A DNA stretch of 64,000 bases from the NCBI RefSeq assembly GCF_000502875.1, contig NZ_AYWX01000002.1, positions 424,690-488,689 on the forward strand, in the 5' to 3' direction. A model generated the notes under the pieces. The model made no database searches, was not told the origin of the DNA, and saw only the letters and a list, made by a program, of their open reading frames with translations. Positions 1 through 8,340 of this stretch are shown here, piece after piece; the stretch's first letter is position 1; each line of letters begins with the position of its first letter. This stretch comes from Mesorhizobium sp. L2C084A000 (GTDB lineage Bacteria; Pseudomonadota; Alphaproteobacteria; Rhizobiales; Rhizobiaceae). A program made the translations under genes and the position numbers.

Positions 1-575
1 AGCGGCCGCTCAACGTCTACGCCTATTCCAAGAAGCTGTTCGACGACTTCGTCAGGCGAACCGTGTTCGCCGGGCGCACCGCCTTCGATACCGACCATTC
101 ACAGGTCGTGGGCTTGCGCTACTTCAACGTCTATGGCCCGCGCGAGGCGCACAAGGGCGCCATGGCCTCCGTCGCCTTCCATCTGTTCAACCAGGTCGAA
201 CGCGGCGAGAACCCGAAACTGTTCGGCGCCCATGACGGGTTCGGGCCCGGCGAACAAAGCCGCGACTTCATCCATGTCGGCGACGTCGCCGACGTCAATC
301 TGTGGCTGTGGAAACAGGGCTCAAGCGGCATCTTCAATTGCGGCACCGGCCGTGCCCAGCCCTTCCGCGCCATAGCCGAAACAGTGATCGACACGCTGGG
401 CAAGGGCGAGATCGAGTTCATCACCTTCCCCGACCATCTCAAGGGCAGCTACCAGAGCTTTACGCAAGCTGATATGTCCCGTTTGCGCGCGGCCGGTTAC
501 AATGGCCAATTCCGGACAGTGGAAACCGGTGTCAGAGACTATGTCGAATGGCTGAAAGCCCAACGATCCTCGTGA
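1..575 (+). CDS. hldD: ADP-L-glycero-D-manno-heptose 6-epimerase, 5' end outside window
   Basis: The frame is already open at the window edge (first full codon at base 3) and stops at 575. It begins mid-protein with YAYSK, the Tyr-x-x-x-Lys catalytic pair of extended short-chain dehydrogenases. [24 protein letters not shown] and a C-terminal AAGYNGQF segment follow, all typical of HldD (RfaD). The family enzyme epimerises ADP-D-glycero- to ADP-L-glycero-D-manno-heptose, the cytoplasmic donor for the LPS inner core. The next two genes are heptosyltransferases, which fits. The NADP-binding N-terminus, roughly 130 residues, is missing because of the window boundary and not because the gene is broken. 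Its stop lies 28 bases inside the next gene, suggesting translational coupling. Confidence 0.9.
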   Translation, partial: RPLNVYAYSKKLFDDFVRRTVFAGRTAFDTDHSQVVGLRYFNVYGPREAHKGAMASVAFHLFNQVERGENPKLFGAHDGFGPGEQSRDFIHVGDVADVNLWLWKQGSSGIFNCGTGRAQPFRAIAETVIDTLGKGEIEFITFPDHLKGSYQSFTQADMSRLRAAGYNGQFRTVETGVRDYVEWLKAQRSS

Positions 576-1555
576 TCGGCCCACGCTGGGTGGGCGACAT
601 GGTGATGGCGCAGTGCCTGTTTTCGGCGCTGAAGGAGTTGCATCCCAACGCCGCCATCGATGTGCTGGCGCCGACCTGGGCAGCGCCGCTGGTCAACCGC
701 ATGCCCGAAATCCGCCAGCAGATCGACTTTCCGCTCAAACCCGGTGCGCTCGAATTCACCCATCGGCGACGCTTCGGCCGCCTGCTGCGCGGCCGCTACG
801 ACATCGCCTATGTCCTGCCGGGCAGCTGGAAGTCGGCGCTAATCCCGTTCTTTGCCCGCATTCCGCGCCGGGTCGGCAACCTGCGCGAGATGCGCTATGG
901 CCTGTTGACCGACATCGTGCCATTGCCCGACAGCATCAAACGACGCACCGCGCAGGCCTATTTCGGCCTTGCCCAGGGCGGTGGTTTCCGAGCGCCACGG
1001 CTTAGCGTGGACACGAAAAACCAGGTCGACCTGCTCGGCCGGTTCGGCCTAGCGCCGCAGAAATTCGTGGCCCTGATGCCCGGCGCCGAATTCGGCCCGG
1101 CCAAGCGCTGGCCCAGCGAAAGCTATGCCGGGCTTGCCCGCGATTTCATGGGCAAAGGCTTGAAGGTCGCTCTGTTCGGCTCGAAGAACGACCGCGACGT
1201 GACGGCGGAGATCGCGGCCCTGGCGCCCGGCGTCGTCGATCTCGCCGGACAGACGCGGCTGGAGGACGCCATCGACCTGATATCCGCCGCAAGGCTGGCC
1301 GTGTCCAACGACAGCGGGCTGATGCATGTCGCGGCCGCCGTCGGCACGCCGATCGTCGCCGTCTACGGCTCGACCTCGCCCGAGAACACGCCACCGCTGG
1401 CCGAGCACCGGGAACTGGTCTGGCTTAGCCTGTCGTGCTCGCCCTGCCACCAGAAGGTCTGCCCGCTCGGCCACCTCAACTGCCTGAAGACGCTGCAAGT
1501 CGGCCAGGTCGCGGCAGCGGCGGAGCGGCTGCTGGACATCCCGGCAGCGGCATGA
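548..1555 (+). CDS. waaF: Lipopolysaccharide heptosyltransferase II
   Basis: 335-residue glycosyltransferase family 9 protein. The N-terminus [16 protein letters not shown] is the classic WaaF start. The C-terminal half carries [12 protein letters not shown] and [16 protein letters not shown], the nucleotide-sugar binding and conserved loop motifs of ADP-heptose transferases, and a Cys-rich [17 protein letters not shown] stretch that is common in WaaF. It adds the second heptose to the LPS inner core on the cytoplasmic face of the inner membrane. It overlaps hldD by 28 bases and shares an ATGA overlap with waaC, so the three genes form a compact core-heptose operon. The ATG at 548 is well placed for the conserved N-terminal motif. 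Length is normal for the family. Confidence 0.92.
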   Translation: MAESPTILVIGPRWVGDMVMAQCLFSALKELHPNAAIDVLAPTWAAPLVNRMPEIRQQIDFPLKPGALEFTHRRRFGRLLRGRYDIAYVLPGSWKSALIPFFARIPRRVGNLREMRYGLLTDIVPLPDSIKRRTAQAYFGLAQGGGFRAPRLSVDTKNQVDLLGRFGLAPQKFVALMPGAEFGPAKRWPSESYAGLARDFMGKGLKVALFGSKNDRDVTAEIAALAPGVVDLAGQTRLEDAIDLISAARLAVSNDSGLMHVAAAVGTPIVAVYGSTSPENTPPLAEHRELVWLSLSCSPCHQKVCPLGHLNCLKTLQVGQVAAAAERLLDIPAAA

Positions 1556-2541
1556 AGGTGCTGATCGTCAAGACGTCATCGATGGGCGACGTCATTCACA
1601 CCTTTCCGGCCGTCGAGGATGCCCGTCGCAACCGCCCGGACCTGACCTTCGACTGGTGCGTCGAAGAGGCATTTGCCGGCATCGTCGCGCTTCACCCGGC
1701 GATCGACCGGATTCATACAGTGGCGATCCGGCGCTGGCGCAAGGCGCTGCTCGACGGCGCCACCTGGCGCGAGGCGGCCGCCCTGCGGCGGACCTTGCGC
1801 GATTGCCGGTACGACCTCGTCATCGATGCGCAAGGCCTCCTGAAATCGGCTCTGGTGGCAAGACAGGTGGGCTCCCCCATTGCCGGCTTCGACCGTTCGA
1901 GCGCGCGCGAACCTTCTGCGACGCTGTTCTACGATGCCACTTATCCCGTGCCGCGCGACCTGCACGCCATCGAGCGGACACGGCGGCTGTTCGGGCTGGC
2001 GCTCGGCTATCAGCCCGATCTTTCGACCCTGGACTCCGGCATCGTGCCGCCCGCCGGCACTCTGGCGGGCCCTTCTGGAAAAACCGCCTTCCTGCTGCAC
2101 GGCACCAGCCGCGAAGACAAGAAATGGCCGGCCGAAGACTGGATTGAAACCGCCCGCCTGCTGGCTGAACGTGGGATGACGCCGGTCACCACATGGGCGA
2201 ACGAGCGCGAGAAGGCCGTGGCCGAAGCCATTGCCAAGGCAGTGCCGTTAACAGTTGTGGTGCCAAAGTCACCGCTGGCCGAGATCGCTGCATTTATCGG
2301 CCGCTCGGAGCTGGTCATCGGCGCCGACACCGGGCTGACCCATCTTGCCAGCGCCTTCGGGCTGCCGACGGTTGCGGTGTTCCTGGCAACCGAGCCAGGG
2401 TTGACGGGGCCTCGCGGGCAATATGCGTCGACGCTCTTGGCCCCGCCCGGGAAGCGTGTGATGCCGGCGGAGGTGGTGGCGGAGGCAGAAAGGCTGGCGG
2501 GACTCCAGGTCCTTGGCAAGGCCAACGCTGGCAAGAACTGA
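1552..2541 (+). CDS. waaC: Lipopolysaccharide heptosyltransferase I
   Basis: 329 residues starting at the ATG that overlaps the waaF stop (ATGA at 1552-1555). The frame is open further upstream, but the family N-terminus [20 protein letters not shown] starts exactly here. Further family motifs are VIDAQGLLKSALVA, LLHGTSREDKKWP and GADTGLTHLASAFGLPTVAVF. WaaC (RfaC) transfers the first L-glycero-D-manno-heptose to Kdo2-lipid A. Together with hldD and waaF it supplies the heptose region of the inner core. The gene runs into a repeat-rich spacer and is convergent with greA. No Rho-independent terminator was seen directly after it apart from the palindromic repeats. Confidence 0.9.
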   Translation: MKVLIVKTSSMGDVIHTFPAVEDARRNRPDLTFDWCVEEAFAGIVALHPAIDRIHTVAIRRWRKALLDGATWREAAALRRTLRDCRYDLVIDAQGLLKSALVARQVGSPIAGFDRSSAREPSATLFYDATYPVPRDLHAIERTRRLFGLALGYQPDLSTLDSGIVPPAGTLAGPSGKTAFLLHGTSREDKKWPAEDWIETARLLAERGMTPVTTWANEREKAVAEAIAKAVPLTVVVPKSPLAEIAAFIGRSELVIGADTGLTHLASAFGLPTVAVFLATEPGLTGPRGQYASTLLAPPGKRVMPAEVVAEAERLAGLQVLGKANAGKN

Positions 2542-2563
2542 AGTCAATCGGAAAGGCTGGCGC

Positions 2564-2740
2564 TGCCCCTCATCCGCCTGCCGGCACCTTCTCCCCGTAT
2601 AACGACGGGGAGAAGGGATCTGAACGCAAGGCCAGCGTCTATTCTGCTACGTTGAAAATTGGCGAAATCGTCGATGAGAGCATCTTTCTCCCCGTCACTA
2701 TACGGGGAGAAATGCCCGGCAGGGCAATGAGGGGCGGCGC
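2564..2740. repeat. Composite inverted pair of Rhizobiales-type palindromic intergenic repeats
   Basis: Two copies of the same short element lie head to head between convergent waaC and greA. The left copy (about 2567-2618) has CCCCTCATCCGCCTGCCGGC followed by the hairpin CTCCCCGTATAACGACGGGGAG. The right copy (about 2687-2738), read on the minus strand, has the matching CCCCTCATTGCCCTGCCGGGC and CTCCCCGTATAGTGACGGGGAG. This resembles the RIME-like mosaic elements spread through rhizobial intergenic regions. It could act as a bidirectional transcription stop or an mRNA-stabilising stem. The family name is from memory and was not searched. Confidence 0.75.
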
Positions 2741-2783
2741 AAACCTCAGCTTAAAAGTCGCAGCCGCTCCCCCCTCAAATTCC

Positions 2784-3257
2784 CTAGATGAACTGCACCT
2801 GGACGATCTCATACCCCCTGGCACCGCCAGGCGCATTGACCTCGATGGCGTCGCCGACTTCCTTGCCGATGAGCGCACGCGCGATCGGCGAGGAGATCGA
2901 AATGCGGCCGGACTTCACGTCCGCCTCCTGGTCGCCGACGATCCGGTAGGTCTTCTTTTCCTCGGTATCCTCGTCGACCAGCACCACGGTGGCGCCGAAC
3001 TTGATCTTGTCGCCGCTGAGCTTGCTGACGTCGATCACCTCGGCCCGCGCGATATAATCTTCAAGCTCGTTGACGCGGCCCTCGTTGAGGCTCTGCGCCT
3101 CTTTGGCGGCATGATATTCGGCATTTTCGGACAGGTCGCCATGCGAGCGCGCTTCGGAGATCGCCTCGATGATGCGCGGCCGCTCTTCCTGCTGGCGCCA
3201 GCGCAGTTCTTCCTTCAATGACGCGAACCCCTCGCCTGTCATCGGGACCTTGTTCAT
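2784..3257 (-). CDS. greA: Transcription elongation factor GreA
   Basis: 157 residues, the usual GreA length. The N-terminal coiled coil has [18 protein letters not shown], then [28 protein letters not shown]. The latter is the GreA signature containing the acidic tip (D-L-S-E-N-A-E) that enters the RNA polymerase secondary channel and promotes cleavage of backtracked RNA. The C-terminal FKBP-like domain ends with [23 protein letters not shown]. The start ATG at 3257 is preceded on the minus strand by an AGGTCAGG-like site. The upstream gap to 3479 is AT-richer than its surroundings and holds no gene that I can support. Confidence 0.96.
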   Translation of the reverse strand: MNKVPMTGEGFASLKEELRWRQQEERPRIIEAISEARSHGDLSENAEYHAAKEAQSLNEGRVNELEDYIARAEVIDVSKLSGDKIKFGATVVLVDEDTEEKKTYRIVGDQEADVKSGRISISSPIARALIGKEVGDAIEVNAPGGARGYEIVQVQFI

Positions 3258-3479
3258 GATGCCTGACCTTTCCTGCTGCCACCCCCGCGTTTCGGGGAAA
3301 GCCTTGTCGATGGTACAAAAAGAAAACGGGTCCGGCAGCCTCGGGCTAACGGAACCGTTTCACCGCAATTTCCCTGAATATAGCAATCTTCGCGGGTTTT
3401 TCACGCCCAAAAATCGGTTTTGTAAAAATCATCCCCGCATTCATCAGCCGGGGGCGGTGAATGAGACTGGGGGCAACAA

Positions 3480-3507
3480 AAGCGGCCGCGATCGCTCGCG
3501 GCCGCTT
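3480..3507 (-). terminator. Rho-independent terminator of the TPR gene
   Basis: Perfect dyad: GCGGCCGCGA (3482-3491), loop TCGC, TCGCGGCCGC (3496-3505), flanked by AA and TT that extend the stem to 12 pairs. On the minus strand it is followed by TTTTGTTG. It lies about 20 bases after the stop of the minus-strand TPR gene. Confidence 0.85.
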
Positions 3508-3527
3508 AAAAGAGCCCTGGAATCTTT

Positions 3528-4067
3528 TCAGCTTCGCATAAAATGGTCGATCTGCTCGGCCAGCATGCCGTATTCGCGCGAACCCTTGCCGGTCCGCTTC
3601 TCGATTTCCATCAGCTGTTGCTGGGCGCCGGCCAGATCGCCGATCTGCAGATGCGCTTCGCCGAGATATTCACGCACCAGCGTGTAGTCCGGATCGATGC
3701 GCAGCGCTTCCTCGTAATAGCCGAGGCCGACTGTGACGCGGCCGGAATGGCGGTGCGAATAGCCGAGATAGTTGAGGATGCGCGGATCCTGCTTGTTGGC
3801 GGCAAGGCTGAGCACGGCGATCGCCTCGTCATAGCGCCCGGCCATCGCCAACGCATGGCCGGCATCATAGATGCTGTCGTCGTCGAGCATGCCCTCCTGG
3901 GGTGCGACGCACTTTTTCTTCTTCTTATCCCAGACTTCGCCCTTCTTGCATTGGGTGACGGTCTGATCGCTGCCGCCACTGTCACCGCCGGCGGCGAACA
4001 CCGGAACGGCAAGGAACTGCAGCGCGACAAGGGCAGTCGCCGCCTGGATCAGCACTCTTTTATGCAT
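3528..4067 (-). CDS. Secreted tetratricopeptide-repeat protein
   Basis: 179 residues from the ATG at 4067, which has AGGAGG six bases upstream on the minus strand. An upstream in-frame ATG at 4124 lacks such a site. The N-terminus is a clear signal peptide (hydrophobic core VLIQAATALVALQFLAV, cleavage around VFA-AGG). A Lys-rich segment with two cysteines follows (CKKGEVWDKKKKKC, mature residues about 40-53), then two to three TPR-like helices (SIYDAGHALAMAGRYDEAI, ILNYLGYSHRHSG, YEEALRIDPDYTLVREYLG). It is probably a periplasmic protein-protein interaction module. Similar short TPR proteins are common in Rhizobiales and I cannot name a partner. It has its own terminator and is monocistronic. 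Confidence 0.75.
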   Translation of the reverse strand: MHKRVLIQAATALVALQFLAVPVFAAGGDSGGSDQTVTQCKKGEVWDKKKKKCVAPQEGMLDDDSIYDAGHALAMAGRYDEAIAVLSLAANKQDPRILNYLGYSHRHSGRVTVGLGYYEEALRIDPDYTLVREYLGEAHLQIGDLAGAQQQLMEIEKRTGKGSREYGMLAEQIDHFMRS

Positions 4068-4210
4068 CGAAACCTCCTGGAGGGGTGAGAATGCAACACT
4101 AACGCCGGTCGGCTTGCGTTTCATCCCGGAAAATTACGTGCGGGAGAACATCAGGTGACGGATGCTGCGAATCCGCTATCATCCGGCAAACGACCTGAGG
4201 GAGACGGCCC

Positions 4211-4636
4211 TTGCAGCGGCGGCTTGAAAAGGACTGGGAGCTTTCGATCGGCCCCGACACGGTGCGCTTGTTCATCCTCAAGGCCAAGGCGCTGAGTGCG
4301 GCCGTCAATGAAGACTATGCAGATGGCGCCGAGCACGAGGTCGAACTCGACGGCGAGTCCCATGTCAACCATCACCATGACGGCCTTGCCGAGGAAAGCT
4401 CGGAGAATCTGACCGAGGAAGAGCTGCGCGAGCTGATAAACGACCTCAATGTCGATGAAGCAGCCGAGCTGATCGCGCTGGCCTGGGTCGGTCGCGGCGA
4501 CTACGACGCCACCGAATGGGCGGACGCGCTGGCGGCAGCGCGCGAACGCGCCAACAAGCGCACCGCGAAATACCTGCTCGGCATGCCGCTGCTCGCCGAC
4601 TGGCTGGAGGAAGGGCTGGAAGCGATCGGTGCGTAA
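4211..4636 (+). CDS. DUF3775 domain protein
   Basis: 141 residues. An in-frame stop at 4196-4198 forces a start at or after the TTG at 4211, which is preceded by a usable GAGGGAG site. The C-terminal half contains ELRELINDLNVDEAAELIALAWVGRGDY, which I recognise as the DUF3775 core, and ends RTAKYLLGMPLLADWLEEGL. The middle has a His run (HVNHHHDG) and is very acidic. It is a soluble cytoplasmic protein of unknown function, present in many alphaproteobacteria. Its stop overlaps the open frame of the following extensin-like gene, so the two may be co-transcribed. Confidence 0.7.
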   Translation: MQRRLEKDWELSIGPDTVRLFILKAKALSAAVNEDYADGAEHEVELDGESHVNHHHDGLAEESSENLTEEELRELINDLNVDEAAELIALAWVGRGDYDATEWADALAAARERANKRTAKYLLGMPLLADWLEEGLEAIGA

Positions 4637-4700
4637 CGACGCGGTTACCGTTCGTGATGGGGCCAAGGCAACTTTCCTCGCGTCGGCGCCGTTGACGGCG

Positions 4701-5861
4701 ATGGGGTCGATTGTCTTTTCCCGAATATGCAGGATCGCGTTCGTCATGGCCGTCACGGTCTTGCTGGTGATGCCGGCCGAGGCGAGACATCGCCATCGGC
4801 ATCACGAGCCGTTGACACCGAGGATAGAGCAGCCGTTGACACCAAGAGCCGAACAGTCCCTTAAACCGCGAGGCGGAAAGCGCCTGAAACCACGAAGACA
4901 CCGGTCGGTGACGCCGAAGCAGGCACAGCAGAAAACGCTGCCGCCGCTACCCTTGCCTGCCGATGTGCCGATGCCCAGACCCGGCATTTCGGGATCCGGA
5001 CCCGCCATTCCAGTGCCGGAACCACGCCCGGCGGACGCTGCGAACACCGCCGGCGCGCCCGACCGTTCCAATGAAGAAAAATCCCGCCAGGAAAAGCAGG
5101 CACTTCCCGAGCCGCCGGCTCCCGAACCCTCAGCCGATACGGAAAGCGAACCGGAGCCGCCCGCGGTCGCGCCAACGCCGACACCAAAACCCGACATCGC
5201 GGAGCCCGAGGCTCAGCCGCCCAACATTGGCCCGCAGCCGTCGCAAAAGCCGGCCGATGCAGACGACGAGAAGATGCTGCCAGACCCGCGCTCGGCCGAC
5301 ATGCCCGATGAAAAAATGCCGGCCGAGGAAGTCGCATGCCGCGAACGGCTGAAGATGCTCGGCGTCGAATTCGAAGAACACAAGGCGGAAAGCCAGGCCG
5401 AAATCGGCTGTTCGATCCCCTATCCCATCGTGCTGAAGACCCTTGGAAAGTCCGTCGCCATCGGCCCCGCCACCGAGCTCAACTGCAAGATGGCCGAGGC
5501 AATGGCGCGTTTTGCCGCCGATGTCATCCAGCCGGCTGCGAAAGCCGAATTCGGTGCGGACCTGAAATCGATCGGCCAGGCGTCGGCTTTTGTCTGCCGG
5601 CCACGCAACGGCACACGAAAACTGTCGGAACACGCGTTCGGCAACGCACTCGACATCGCCAGCTTCACGCTGTCGGACGGCAAGAAGATCGAGGTCGGCC
5701 CAGCGCCGCCGGAGAAAGACGCTAAATTCCTCAATGCCGTGCGCAAGGCGGCCTGCGGACCTTTCAAGACGGTGCTCGGTCCGGGCGCCGATCCTGATCA
5801 TTCCCTGCATTTCCATCTCGATCTCGAACCGCGCCGGCACGGCGGGACGTTCTGCCAGTGA
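4701..5861 (+). CDS. Extensin-like C-terminal domain protein with LAS-peptidase-type metal motifs
   Basis: 386 residues from the ATG at 4701, chosen because it directly begins a signal peptide (IVFSRICRIAFVMAVTVLLV, cleavage near AEA-RHR). The frame is open from a GTG at 4629, which would add 24 residues. After a His/Arg-rich start comes a long Pro/Glu-rich low-complexity spacer (about residues 30-205), then a conserved C-terminal domain of about 170 residues starting at ACRERLKMLGVEF. It contains LSEHAFGNALDIASF and HSLHFHLDL. These read as SxHxxGxAxD and HxH, the zinc-ligand pattern of LAS metallopeptidases such as VanY and MepA. The family is labelled extensin-like in databases, but a periplasmic peptidoglycan-hydrolase role is a reasonable inference. 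A paralogue follows directly. Confidence 0.8.
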   Translation: MGSIVFSRICRIAFVMAVTVLLVMPAEARHRHRHHEPLTPRIEQPLTPRAEQSLKPRGGKRLKPRRHRSVTPKQAQQKTLPPLPLPADVPMPRPGISGSGPAIPVPEPRPADAANTAGAPDRSNEEKSRQEKQALPEPPAPEPSADTESEPEPPAVAPTPTPKPDIAEPEAQPPNIGPQPSQKPADADDEKMLPDPRSADMPDEKMPAEEVACRERLKMLGVEFEEHKAESQAEIGCSIPYPIVLKTLGKSVAIGPATELNCKMAEAMARFAADVIQPAAKAEFGADLKSIGQASAFVCRPRNGTRKLSEHAFGNALDIASFTLSDGKKIEVGPAPPEKDAKFLNAVRKAACGPFKTVLGPGADPDHSLHFHLDLEPRRHGGTFCQ

Positions 5862-5976
5862 ACATGGCTGATCCAGCCGCGTGCCGCAATTCGGCCGCAG
5901 GCATGAACGCGGGCGCTGAGTTTTCCTTTACCCTTGATCGTTAAAATGCCGGATATCCATCAACGGGATTCCGCCA

Positions 5977-6783
5977 ATGGCCGGCAAATTTCGGGCCGTG
6001 TTTTTCGCCACCGCGCGCCAGTCAAAATATCCAGCAATGCTGACCGCCGGCCTGGCGCTGGCGGCGCTTTCCGCCTGCAACACCGGCAGTGTGCTGTCGC
6101 TGGAGCCGGCCGTCGACGTCGGCGCGCAGACGGCTGCCGTGCCGCAATATGCCGGCATGCAGAAGCTTGTCCCTTCCAATCCGTACATGACGCAGGCCGC
6201 TTATCCGCGCATGGACGAGCCGATGTCGCCCGTCGAGCAGATGCCGGCCAGCGAAACCGACTGCCGGCAGCAATTGAAGCGCCTCGATGTCGCCTACACC
6301 GACCTGGCGCCGATCCATAAAGGCCAGTGCGGCATCGATTATCCGGTCAAGGTTTCGGCCATCGGCAACATCCAGATGAAACCCGCCGCGACCCTCACCT
6401 GCGACATGGCCGCCACCTTTGCCGGCTGGACGAAGAACGAGCTCGTCCCCTCCGCCCGCTGGCGTTATTTCTCCGGTGTCAAGACCATCCACCAGGGCTC
6501 CAGCTATTCCTGCCGCAGGATTGCCGGCGAAGGTGTACTGTCCGAGCACGGCAAGGGCAATGCGCTCGACGTCATGAGCATCGAACTCAACAATGGCGAC
6601 GACATCGACGTGCGCAAGCCCGGCCTGTTCGCCTTCCGCACCCGGGGCTTCCTCAACAATGTACGCGCCGACGGCTGCCAGTATTTCACCACCGTGCTCG
6701 GCCCCGGCTACAATTACGACCACCGCAACCATTTCCATTTCGACATCAAGAACCGCAAGAACGGTTATCGCGCCTGCCGTTAG
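5977..6783 (+). CDS. Extensin-like lipoprotein, paralogue of the preceding gene
   Basis: 268 residues. The N-terminus has a hydrophobic stretch ending LAALSAC, a lipobox, so the protein is probably an outer- or inner-membrane lipoprotein. The ATG at 6037 would place it immediately before that stretch and is an alternative start. The C-terminal domain (DCRQQLKRLDVAYTDLAPI to the end) repeats the architecture of the upstream protein. LSEHGKGNALDVMSIEL supplies SxHxxGxAxD and HRNHFHFDI supplies HxH, and four to five cysteines are conserved between the two. It lacks the long Pro/Glu linker. The tandem arrangement suggests duplication with different anchoring. A peptidoglycan-active metallopeptidase is inferred from the motif only. 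Confidence 0.8.
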   Translation: MAGKFRAVFFATARQSKYPAMLTAGLALAALSACNTGSVLSLEPAVDVGAQTAAVPQYAGMQKLVPSNPYMTQAAYPRMDEPMSPVEQMPASETDCRQQLKRLDVAYTDLAPIHKGQCGIDYPVKVSAIGNIQMKPAATLTCDMAATFAGWTKNELVPSARWRYFSGVKTIHQGSSYSCRRIAGEGVLSEHGKGNALDVMSIELNNGDDIDVRKPGLFAFRTRGFLNNVRADGCQYFTTVLGPGYNYDHRNHFHFDIKNRKNGYRACR

Positions 6784-6795
6784 AAAGAGATCAGC

Positions 6796-7509
6796 CTAGT
6801 CGGCGCCACCGGTTGAAGCGGCGATTTGCCGTGCGACCAAGTCCTGGATGCGCCAGAGATTCCGGTCGCGGATGCCGCTCTCTTCAAGCTTGCTCACGGT
6901 CCTGAACAAATACTGCGCCGAAGAGCCCCAATGACCGGCAGCCCGTGCCAGAGTGTCGGCAACCTGCTCCAATGGCAACCGGCCGGCATAGGCCCTGCCA
7001 TCCGGCGCCGCGACGAAGGCCAAGGCATGCAGCGGCCCGTCCTTGGTCTTGACCTTTATCCAGCATGGCACGTTGGTTGGCGGGTTGGCATCGATCTCGC
7101 GGCGCATCAACTGGCCGAGTTGCCCGAAATGGTCTTCCGCGGGCAGCCGATAGACGATGCCGTTGCAACTGCCGCCTCGATCGAGCGCCAGCATCAGGGC
7201 CGGCAAATCACGGGTTCCGCGCCAGCGGGTCAGCTTCAGGCAAAACGAGCGGTGCCATCCCGGCGCCGTGGCCGGGCGCTGCTCGACATGGGCGAATTCG
7301 GGGTTCCAGATCAACGACCCGTAGGCAAAGACCCAAAGCGTGTCGGGACGATGCTGCGAAAGCAGCTTTTCGACCAGGCCATCGAACTCCGCATCGGTGT
7401 GCTCGCTGGTTCCGGGCTCTGGCCCGGGATCAGGCTCGACACGCTCAACTTGCGCGACAAGCTCGGCGGTCAACGCCATTGGCTTGCGGCCTGCCAGCTT
7501 CCGCTCCAT
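6796..7509 (-). CDS. ChaC-like gamma-glutamylcyclotransferase
   Basis: About 237 residues from the ATG at 7509, which has GGGGGCAGC just upstream. A GTG at 7539 would add ten residues. The domain opens with LWVFAYGSLIWNPEF, the YGSLIW substrate-loop signature of the ChaC family. Further on are RPATAPGWHRSFCLK, RGGSCNGIVYRLP and RAYAGRLP. Enzymes of this family cleave glutathione to 5-oxoproline and Cys-Gly in the cytosol. The catalytic Glu is expected in the middle region, but I did not place it with certainty. It is convergent with the extensin-like lipoprotein gene (12 bases between stops) and divergent from the LssY-like gene. Confidence 0.85.
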   Translation of the reverse strand: MERKLAGRKPMALTAELVAQVERVEPDPGPEPGTSEHTDAEFDGLVEKLLSQHRPDTLWVFAYGSLIWNPEFAHVEQRPATAPGWHRSFCLKLTRWRGTRDLPALMLALDRGGSCNGIVYRLPAEDHFGQLGQLMRREIDANPPTNVPCWIKVKTKDGPLHALAFVAAPDGRAYAGRLPLEQVADTLARAAGHWGSSAQYLFRTVSKLEESGIRDRNLWRIQDLVARQIAASTGGAD

Positions 7510-7619
7510 TGCTGCCCCCACGAAGAAACGATGGCCCACGATAAAGCGGCGGCGCGCTGCTGGCCATTGATTTCCAGGGTCCCTCGGGCAAAAGATACCG
7601 CACGGATCGGGCGGCGTTC

Positions 7620-8327
7620 ATGAGCCAGCGAAGTTTTCGGCGACGCGTTGCAATCTGGGTGGCGACCTTGCTGGCCGCCTATCTGGCGCTCGCCTATTTC
7701 GCCGCACCGGAATTCTGGACGTTTCACGATCGCGGCTTTCGCAAGCACAGCTTCGAGATGGTGACGCACACGCCGCAAGGCATTCCGGGCGATCCCATCA
7801 ATGTCGGTCTTGTCGGTACGCGAAAGGAAGTAGTCCACGCCTTCGCCATCGCCGGCTGGGACACCGCCGACGCCGTGACCCTGAAGACCGCGATCGAAAT
7901 CGGTGAAAGCGTGCTGTTCGACCACCCCTACCCCGATGCGCCGGTCAGCAGGCTGCTGTTCGATGGCCGCGCCCAGGATCTCGCCTTCGAAAAGCCGGAG
8001 GGCCTCAGCGCCGACCGCCGGCATCATGTGCGCTTCTGGCAGACCGAGGCAAGCGGCGACGATGGCCGGCCGCTGTGGCTGGGCTCGGCCAGCTTCGATC
8101 GCGGCGTCGGCCTCAGCCACGACACCGGCGCCGTCACCCACCATATCGGCCCCGACATCGACGCCGAGCGCGATTTCCTGGTGCGCGACCTGGCCACCGC
8201 CGGCACGCTGATCTCGACCAGCGACATATCGGGCGTCGGCGCCACCAGTACGGGCCGCAATGGCGGCGGCGATCCCTATTTCACGGACGGCGAGGCGATT
8301 GTCGGCATGTTGAAGCAGCTGCCATGA
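7620..8327 (+). CDS. LssY C-terminal domain protein, membrane-anchored
   Basis: 235 residues. One N-terminal membrane segment (IWVATLLAAYLALAYFAA, residues 11-28) is followed by a soluble domain. DPINVGLVGTRKEVVHAFAIAGWDTAD, HHVRFWQ and GSASFDRGVGL resemble the LssY_C domain found alone or fused to PAP2 and DedA membrane proteins. DIDAERDFLVRDLATAG and a C-terminal DPYFTDGEAIVGML fit the same family. Its molecular function is unknown. The name comes from a Legionella type I secretion locus and need not imply secretion here. It is divergent from ChaC and convergent with the alcohol dehydrogenase gene, so probably monocistronic. Confidence 0.7.
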   Translation: MSQRSFRRRVAIWVATLLAAYLALAYFAAPEFWTFHDRGFRKHSFEMVTHTPQGIPGDPINVGLVGTRKEVVHAFAIAGWDTADAVTLKTAIEIGESVLFDHPYPDAPVSRLLFDGRAQDLAFEKPEGLSADRRHHVRFWQTEASGDDGRPLWLGSASFDRGVGLSHDTGAVTHHIGPDIDAERDFLVRDLATAGTLISTSDISGVGATSTGRNGGGDPYFTDGEAIVGMLKQLP

Positions 8328-8340
8328 CCCATCGCAAAAG

